This document shows positions 57,944-64,000 of a stretch of 64,000 bases of DNA, piece by piece. This DNA is from Lyophyllum atratum (Eukaryota > Basidiomycota > Agaricomycetes > Agaricales > Lyophyllaceae): assembly GCA_014905825.1 (NCBI GenBank), contig JACGCN010000003.1:2563817-2627816 (forward strand). The letters are read 5' to 3'. Below the pieces are notes generated by a model. That model was not told the DNA's origin. It was given only the letters and a program-made list of their open reading frames with translations, and did no database searches. Position 1 is the stretch's first letter; the number at the start of each line of letters is the position of its first letter. The position numbers and the translations under genes are program-made.

Positions 57944-60900
57944 ATGGCCGAGGTCGACGAAACCTCTCTCTCTAACACTCCTTCTTCGCTCACGTCATTG
58001 GATAGGATCTTGCCCGAAGCAGTGTTCGATCTGCCTGATTTTACCGAAATGGACCCTCCAGTTAGAAACCAAGACATCATCAGCGAGCCAGCTGACACCA
58101 AGATTGATCTGCCATCTTTCGGCCCCTACCATCTCTATCGATCCAACAACGAGCTGGTGGATCGTCGGCTAGCCGCTCTGGATATCGGTGCTCGAAACCT
58201 CAACAAAACATTCTTACGCGAAGCTCCCAAGGTTTTCTCGCGCCGACTCCTCAAGGACATCTTCAATCATGAGTCCGCCCTCTTGGACATCTTACTATCC
58301 GATTGCTTGAAGGTTTCTACGCTGACAGAGGAACGATTCGCGTTCTCAGTTAAGTACGATCATTACGCCAACCTCCTTTCCTTACTGCTGAAGATCAAGC
58401 AGAAACTCTCGGATATTTTGCTCGCTAATGCTGTACCAGTTCCCGATCTACCTATTTGGGGAGCCACCGGTGACATTAACGTGTTTTATTGCAAAAATGA
58501 ATTCGAGATCATCGGTATTTGTTTCAGAGCAGAAGTAGAACGGTTCCTAGCTATCTTTGACGAACACTACAACTTTAACACGGACGTACCGCGCAACCCA
58601 GATCTGATACCCACTCCCTTCGAGAACACTGATTATGAGCGCAACCTTGCGTCGCCAACGAATCAAAGGAACCACCGCGATACTCCTCCCCATCTCGAAC
58701 AGCATCCACACAGCGAGGAGGGACAGGAACGTGGTTCAAGGTTCGAGGTGGGAGGTCCTAGAACGAGACGACCATCTAACATTTATAACCAAGGAAATGT
58801 TACCGCTCGAGCAATGCAGGGACGAAGGACGCAACAGGCAGGTAACCGAGCTCCCACGTCTCGTATGAGGGAGGTATTAGTAAACATTGCGGAGACTTAC
58901 GATCACAACAGGGCCCCGTCCTCAGCTTCGCGAGCGAACCATCGCTATCACGCTGGAGGTGGCCCTCCCGATGGGGATCCCAGTGACGATGAAGGGAATA
59001 ATCCCAACGATGGACGTCGTAACGCCAGATCTCCAGGAGATCCTCGACGCTTCGATCGTGCGAATGATCCACAGAGACCCCGAGTACCACCAGGAGGACC
59101 TCCCGAGGATCCAGACGACGACGGAGGTAACGGACCACGCCGAGGTAATCGATCTCTCGGTGATCGACCTTCCCGACCGCAAGCCGAACCACATTTCGAT
59201 CTAAAGCTCAAATTCGAGAACGTACCTAAATGGGACGGGAACACGGATAATATCGTACGGTGGTTATCAAAGGTGAATAATCTAGCTCGTATGTCCGCGA
59301 CCGTCTTCACTCAATTGGGTACGGTAGTCCCGAAACGACTGGAAGGCGCAGCCGAGACCTGGTATTGGTCCCTTCCGCTTACCCACAGAGACTCGGTGGA
59401 GAAGAATTGGGACACATTGCGAGCTTGTATAACATCTTACTTTATGAATCGCAAATGGCTTGACAAACAGAAAGCTCGAGCCGTACGCGCTAGTTATAGG
59501 GAGTCAGGTCACGGTCGAGAAACTCCTAGTGAGTACTACATCCGTAAGGCGGAACTATTGAACACAGTATATACACTGGAAGACTCCGAACTCATACTTG
59601 AGATAATGGAAGGAGCTCCCGCCAACTGGAACACCGTACTCACTACTCAGTTGTACGTAGATGTGATCGAATTCCAAAGCGCGATAAGATTCCATGAGGA
59701 CATCTTAATGAGATTAGATGCCGGATCCGGAAATCTATATCGATCGGAGCGATCTGAAGCAAACAATTTCCGAGGCCCGGCCAACTATCGCGACCAATTC
59801 AGAAGTAATCCTAACGCTCGTACAAATTTAGTAGGAGCTTTCAGCACCCTCGAACCTCCCAAATTTCCTAAGGACGATGCTAACGTTAGCCGGCGATCAG
59901 CTACTCCGGAACAGAAAGGCGCTAGACCATGTCGGCATTGTGGTAGTGGAAAGCACTGGGACAACGAGTGCAAGCACGCCTTCAAGGGAAATCGCGCTGC
60001 CCGGGCCAATCTCGTCACTACTTCAGACGAAGCCACTCGAGCGCAGCACGATTACGACGACCTTTACTATGGATTGGACTCTGATATGGAGGAACAGGAT
60101 TTTGATAGGTCCCTCCAGACTACCGCTGACCTTGCCTTAAACGAGGACTCAACGGACCTGGAGGGATTCCGCGTTACGGAGGATCAGGAGGGCTCAGGTC
60201 ACAATAACTGGTCAGCCTTTTCTACTTCTGATTCCCCGTCGTTCAACTCAGCTTCTTTAAATACTGCGTGCGAGCCATTCAACGTTAAACCTCCCCTCAA
60301 TCGTAGAACCCGTCGACGGCTCGCGAGAGACATCTCGGCTACCAACTACCTTATACGAGCGGAGGACGATCCTCATACAGTGGGACGAACAGTACAACTC
60401 AAGAAACATATGGCGCGACCACCGGGATGTTCCTTTCTCGGCGCTCGCGCTACGCAAACCACTGCTACAGTTGGAGGCGTTGACCTGGACCCTATGAACG
60501 TCATTATCGACTCCGGATCCGACATCACCCTTATCTCGGAAGAGATGCTCGGCTCGCTAACCTCGAAACCCAAGGCACGACAGGGTCAGAAGATCAACCT
60601 TATCCAAGTCACAGGTACGAGTTCTATATCTGGATTCGTTGATATTGACCTATATTTCCACACACAGGAAGGACCAGTTAAACTCAGCGTCGAAGCCTAC
60701 GTTGTGAAAGGTATGACTACACCATTCATCCTCGGCAACGATTTCGCTGATCAGTACGGTCTATCTATTAAACGCGAGGAGGGCCAAGCCTATATAGTCT
60801 TTGGCGACTCAGGTCGTATCTTACCAGTCGATAACTCTACGGCTCAGCCATTAACCGACCAAGGAGGACATGCGTTTAAAATCAGGACTCAGCATCCAAC

Positions 60901-61138
60901 GTTCGCCACCATCCCTCGGCACCGCGCTCACCGTAAAAGTCAGAAGAAGAAGAAGGATTTCAAACGGGCTTTTGGTAACACAGAAGTACGAGCCGCCGTA
61001 CGCACGGTCATTCCCTCGGGTGTTAGCAAGCTAGTTCCCTTACGCGTTTCATTTCCACCAGGTATCGAGACTCTGTTCATTCAACGAAACCTTAACCATG
61101 GAGGGAACATAGATGACTTATTATATCCACCTGTATAA
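57944..61138 (+). CDS. Ty3/Gypsy Gag-protease polyprotein (pol lost)
   Basis: 1064-aa frame. The N-terminal ~250 residues are helical and unfamiliar. A Pro/Arg/Asp-rich disordered linker comes next (bases ~58700-59190). Then comes the retrotransposon Gag core, e.g. WYWSLPLTHRDSVEKNWDTL and the segment around SEYYIRKAELLN. A CCHC zinc knuckle follows (CRHCGSGKHWDNECKH, about 59929). The aspartic protease has the active-site motif IIDSGSDITLIS (about 60500) and a C-terminal ILGNDF. The frame then ends at NIDDLLYPPV without reverse transcriptase. Gag forms the particle and the protease matures it. The element cannot move on its own. Confidence 0.85.
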   Translation: MAEVDETSLSNTPSSLTSLDRILPEAVFDLPDFTEMDPPVRNQDIISEPADTKIDLPSFGPYHLYRSNNELVDRRLAALDIGARNLNKTFLREAPKVFSRRLLKDIFNHESALLDILLSDCLKVSTLTEERFAFSVKYDHYANLLSLLLKIKQKLSDILLANAVPVPDLPIWGATGDINVFYCKNEFEIIGICFRAEVERFLAIFDEHYNFNTDVPRNPDLIPTPFENTDYERNLASPTNQRNHRDTPPHLEQHPHSEEGQERGSRFEVGGPRTRRPSNIYNQGNVTARAMQGRRTQQAGNRAPTSRMREVLVNIAETYDHNRAPSSASRANHRYHAGGGPPDGDPSDDEGNNPNDGRRNARSPGDPRRFDRANDPQRPRVPPGGPPEDPDDDGGNGPRRGNRSLGDRPSRPQAEPHFDLKLKFENVPKWDGNTDNIVRWLSKVNNLARMSATVFTQLGTVVPKRLEGAAETWYWSLPLTHRDSVEKNWDTLRACITSYFMNRKWLDKQKARAVRASYRESGHGRETPSEYYIRKAELLNTVYTLEDSELILEIMEGAPANWNTVLTTQLYVDVIEFQSAIRFHEDILMRLDAGSGNLYRSERSEANNFRGPANYRDQFRSNPNARTNLVGAFSTLEPPKFPKDDANVSRRSATPEQKGARPCRHCGSGKHWDNECKHAFKGNRAARANLVTTSDEATRAQHDYDDLYYGLDSDMEEQDFDRSLQTTADLALNEDSTDLEGFRVTEDQEGSGHNNWSAFSTSDSPSFNSASLNTACEPFNVKPPLNRRTRRRLARDISATNYLIRAEDDPHTVGRTVQLKKHMARPPGCSFLGARATQTTATVGGVDLDPMNVIIDSGSDITLISEEMLGSLTSKPKARQGQKINLIQVTGTSSISGFVDIDLYFHTQEGPVKLSVEAYVVKGMTTPFILGNDFADQYGLSIKREEGQAYIVFGDSGRILPVDNSTAQPLTDQGGHAFKIRTQHPTFATIPRHRAHRKSQKKKKDFKRAFGNTEVRAAVRTVIPSGVSKLVPLRVSFPPGIETLFIQRNLNHGGNIDDLLYPPV

Positions 61139-61435
61139 GAGTATATTTATAAATTCAAAACCATTTTTAGAGGGTGATTGGGGTGCCATATGAAAGCTTA
61201 TATATACATAAACTCACGTGCAAAAGAGCTAAGAGATTGGTGGTCGCGTTGTAGAGCTATGAGGCCATGAAGTGGGTGGGTTTGATGAGGAGGCGGGGCA
61301 GACATCAAAAATATCAAACTCCGCTCAATGCGAGTTCTGTGTATCCTTTCCTTGTTCTAACCTATATCAATATGAATATACTATTCTGCTGGCTTGGTAA
61401 AGATGTTGGATGATAGCTTTTTTTAGTATAGGCCG

Positions 61436-61512
61436 GTCGCATGTCGCATGTCGCACATCGCATGTCGCACATCGCATGTCGCATGTCGCAGGTCGCACAT
61501 CGCATGTCGCAG
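61436..61512 (+). repeat. Heptamer satellite array 1 (11 copies)
   Basis: Eleven perfect-length units of RTCGCAN (GTCGCAT, GTCGCAC, ATCGCAT, GTCGCAG). The first subtelomeric array after the Gypsy fragment. Confidence 0.9.
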
Positions 61513-61621
61513 ATCCTAGCTCCCAGCTTCCAGGCAACAAAGTATCTACTCTCTCTATAACTCATACCTATATGCATGTTCTATTGCTATGGATGTTGGA
61601 TAGTTCAAGTTTTGAAGGTAG

Positions 61622-61775
61622 GTCGCATGTCGCATATCGCATGTCGCATGTCGCAGGTCGCACATCACATATCGCATGTCGCATGTCGCACATCGCATGT
61701 CGCACCTCGCAGGTCGCATGTCGCACATCGCACATCGCACCTCACAGGTCGCATCTCGCACATCACACATCACAG
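61622..61775 (+). repeat. Heptamer satellite array 2 (22 copies)
   Basis: Twenty-two units of the same RTCGCAN heptamer, decaying to ATCACAN/CTCACAN at the right end. The 100 bp before each array are related (a TATATxxATxTxCTATT block and GATGTTGGAT), so the two arrays are copies of a ~185-bp higher-order unit. Confidence 0.9.
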
Positions 61776-62003
61776 ATCACCCCTTGTCTAGCCTATACAA
61801 AAATATGACTGCGAAGAAGTGAGAATCAACAGTCAATCTTATCATAATGTTAATCCCAATCTGACGTGCGACGGCGACGTGCGGAATCACGTGATGTGCA
61901 ATGCCTGGCTGAGATGTGCATGAACAATACTTTGTATTTTACAAACCAACTTAACTAATCATTACTCAGATACAAATGCAAAAGGAAGAATTGAAGAATT
62001 GAA

Positions 62004-62061
62004 GTAAGCTTGTGTTGTCAGTCCTGTGATCGTCACCACAAGACTGAAAACGCAAGCTTAC
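62004..62061. repeat. 58-bp near-perfect palindrome
   Basis: Arms of about 25-27 bp starting GTAAGCTTG and ending CAAGCTTAC, with about three mismatches and a small loop. It would form a strong hairpin in DNA or RNA. Confidence 0.85.
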
Positions 62062-62109
62062 GCCAAAAAACATAGGAGTAAGAAGGTGAAAAGAATGATG
62101 TTCCCCCTG

Positions 62110-62270
62110 GCCCAATGACACCCCAGAACCCATAGATGGTGGCCAAACAGCCAAAGGGAAGACGCTTCTCGCAGCGCACAACTCCCTTGCGTCTCCGACG
62201 GCGCTTCTCACAGCGCGCTACTGTCAGGAGGATCGAGGTTATGCCCCAGAACCCAAATATGCCCCCAAAA
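62110..62270. repeat. Degenerate subtelomeric duplication
   Basis: CCCCAGAACCCA...GGCCAAACAGCC occurs twice about 130 bp apart, and GGCGCTTCTCACAGCGC-like sequence twice between them. No gene in 61776-62970. Confidence 0.5.
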
Positions 62271-62969
62271 CCCTTATGTAGCGGCCAAACAGCCCAATAT
62301 CCTTGAATGAGAACGTCGTTAGCCTATAAGAATGCCGCAATGAAAGAACTCACCAAAAAAGGAAGTCCACCCGCGGCGCCCAGACACGTAGTCGGAGTCG
62401 ACATGAGTGCGTGGTTCTGGAAGTAAGTTGGTCAGCGTGAGAATCAACTGGGCCGAGAGCTGACCTTTGTGCGGGCGCGGGATGTTCACCTCACCATATG
62501 GGGCGGCCCATTTGCCCAGTCGCGCTGCAGCAGCGACTCGACAAATGCGCCGTCACATGAGGGGAGGAAGTAAGGTTGGTTTTCGACGAAAATTTCACTT
62601 TAAGTCGGACTTTGAAACGACGGAATGGCCCGACATGCGACATGCGGTTTTCGAGTCGAGGTGAGCAGCGCAAGGTTGATAGTTCTTTCCTTTCGAGTGC
62701 ACCGCGTTCGAATCACAGTTAAAATATATATGTTTCTGGCTATGTAGTTATGTACTTTACAATGAGGCCCACCCCCGCCGTTTCGAACTCTCAAACGCAC
62801 GCCTGCGGCCTGCCCCAGCCAACCCCCGAAAACTACTCGGTGACCAGGCCGGACAGTCGTAATGCTTGTCGTTCGAGTATCCACCATCCTACTTCAACTC
62901 GCACGGCCGTAAACGGCGTCGCCAGACGTTGGCCCTGCGAACGCGTCAGTCGTGCTCCTAGTAGCCGTT

Positions 62970-63600
62970 CGAACCGAATCGGAACGTGAAGAGGCGAGGG
63001 GTCGGACCTCGCTTCTTCACAAACACCTACGCAGGGGATAGACCCCGCGTTGGTGCTTTCCGACTTCGCCTACCCGCCCCTACGTCCCTGAACGTAGTCA
63101 AGAGCCGCCGAGGGTGGTGCGAGGTTAATTGGAGCGTGAGGATGCGAGGGGTCGGACCTCGCATCTTCACCAACGCCTACGCAGGAGATAGGCCCCGCGT
63201 TGCCGTCTTCCGATTTGGCCTGCTCGCCCGTTCGTCCATCGAGCCAGCCAGCCACGAGCCAGCAAGGGCGGTGGTTCGAGCCTAATCAGAACGTGAAGAG
63301 GCGAGGGGTCGGACCCCGCATCTTCACAGACGCCTACGAAGGGGATCGGCCCTGCGTTGGCGTTTTCCGAACTCCCTGCCGCCGCCTTCCACCCTCCAGC
63401 TCCAGGCAGTGGCGAGCGGCGGAGGGTGGTGGTTCGAGCATAATCGGAACATGAACATACGAGGGGTTGGACCTCGTATCTCCACAGATCCCGTCGCGAG
63501 GGATGGGCCCCGCGTTGGGGTGTTCCGATTTCGGCTTAGCCCACCTTTTCGACCCTCATGGGAGGCGCGAAAGCGGGTGCTGGTGGGTGCCGGGGGAGCG
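62970..63600. repeat. Subtelomeric ~150-160-bp tandem repeat, 4 copies
   Basis: The block GCGAGGGGTCGGACCTCG recurs (ending its GAGGG at about 63000, 63150, 63307 and 63465), each time followed by a CTTCACAnA-CGCCTACG-like segment, GGGATnGGCCC and CGCGTTG. Copies are clearly diverged. Confidence 0.85.
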
Positions 63601-63607
63601 ATCAGCC

Positions 63608-63870
63608 GTCTCACATCCCTTTCGAAGGGGAGGAGGGCGTTGCGTGGTGATGAGAAGAAAAATAACCTGTAAATGAAGCCAGCGTTGTTAGTAGACGATG
63701 TGGAGCAGGGCCTAAGGGACGTACCTTCGCGGCTCCCCCCACCAGGGGTCTGCCGTCCCTTCCCTCGCCGTCTCGCATCCCTTTTGGAGGGGAGGAGGGC
63801 GCTGTGTGGTTTTCTCGAGCCGTAGGATACAAAAATACCGCCTGTAAGGGTTATGGGGGCTTTTTGACGT
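63608..63870. repeat. Second subtelomeric repeat, 2 copies, 162 bp apart
   Basis: GTCTCRCATCCCTTTnGnAGG starts at 63608 and 63770, each followed by GGAGGAGGGCG and a CCTGTAA block. Confidence 0.75.
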
Positions 63871-63923
63871 TCGTAGGGTAGGGATTTAACCCTAGGGATT
63901 GGTAGGGATTGGAGGTAGGGAGA

Positions 63924-63924
<1 letters not shown>

Positions 63925-63954
<30 letters not shown>

Positions 63955-64000
63955 GGTTAGGGTTAGGGTTAGGGTTAGGGTTAGGGTTAGGTTAGGGTTA
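63925..64000 (+). repeat. Telomere, (TTAGGG)n
   Basis: About 12 units of TTAGGG running to the window edge, with one TTTAGGG and one TTAGG variant. Degenerate GGTAGGGA repeats lie just inside. The G-rich strand runs toward the edge, so the right edge of the window is a true chromosome end. Confidence 0.97.

Larger units (their letters stand above)
57179..61138 (+). mobile_element. Ty3/Gypsy retrotransposon, left part only (truncated)
   Basis: Layout: a probable 5' LTR at 57179-57749 (TGTT...AACA ends), a primer-binding-site-like segment TGGTGGACACACCCGGAAC just after it, and one long Gag-protease frame. Reverse transcriptase, RNase H, integrase and the 3' LTR are missing: the reading frame stops at 61138 and non-element subtelomeric DNA follows. 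It is thus a fragment, broken downstream of the protease. Confidence 0.8.

Noticed and set aside
61436..61775. CRISPR-like spaced repeats
   Set aside because: Units are contiguous heptamers without unique spacers, and the DNA is from a eukaryote.
61362..61808. Cys-rich (CDMR) frames on both strands of the heptamer arrays
   Set aside because: A 7-bp repeat with no stop codon gives periodic pseudo-proteins; there is no other gene evidence.
62690..62730. A tRNA-like B box (GTTCGAATC)
   Set aside because: No matching acceptor stem, D arm or T stem could be drawn around it.

Overview
The window is the end of a chromosome from a filamentous basidiomycete, most likely a wood- or litter-decaying Agaricomycete. 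Evidence: about a dozen TTAGGG telomere repeats at the right edge (63925-64000); dense short introns of about 48-70 nt with GT-AG (rarely GC-AG) borders; basidiomycete gene families (aryl-alcohol oxidase, laccase, F-box/LRR-like proteins, small kinase-like proteins); and transposon types typical of Agaricomycetes. All exon borders below were worked out by hand from splice sites and reading-frame continuity. They have not been checked against transcripts.

Layout. 0-5.9 kb: the 3' part of an unknown protein with an internal repeat, an intron-containing tRNA-Trp(CCA), an 824-bp Tc1/mariner-type MITE, and a 10-exon short-chain dehydrogenase. 5.87-11.82 kb: an apparently complete Ngaro-type tyrosine-recombinase retrotransposon (Gag, RT-RNase H, YR) with identical split direct repeats. 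12.5-21.8 kb: aryl-alcohol oxidase AAO1, two F-box genes, an SNG1/DUF3533 membrane protein and a DEDDy 3'-5' exonuclease. 22.7-25.3 kb: a foldback element and an apyrase (GDA1/CD39) pseudogene. 25.5-38.1 kb: a duplication-rich block with two HUA1-like genes (one truncated), two tandem kinase-like genes plus an inverted broken third copy, another F-box gene, a broken copy of the PHD exon from a gene 23 kb away, a hypothetical protein and a 164-bp tandem repeat. 38-43 kb: mostly without recognisable genes. 42.9-48.8 kb: a small secreted protein and a laccase transcribed divergently, then a second aryl-alcohol oxidase (AAO2) convergent with the laccase. 49.9-57.2 kb: a hypothetical gene with frame interruptions, an RCC1-PHD fusion gene and a hypothetical gene. 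57.2-61.1 kb: the left part of a Ty3/Gypsy retrotransposon (LTR, Gag, protease), truncated. 61.2-64 kb: subtelomeric satellites (heptamer arrays, a 58-bp palindrome, ~150-160-bp repeats) and the telomere.

How the genes fit together. Laccase and two aryl-alcohol oxidases within about 35 kb suggest a subtelomeric oxidative plant-cell-wall-decay locus: AAO makes H2O2 from aromatic alcohols and laccase oxidises phenolics. The mannitol/sorbose-type SDR would be intracellular polyol metabolism. The remaining genes are housekeeping or lineage-expanded families. Duplications of AAO, HUA1-like, kinase-like, F-box and a PHD fragment, together with three transposon classes, show an actively rearranging chromosome end.
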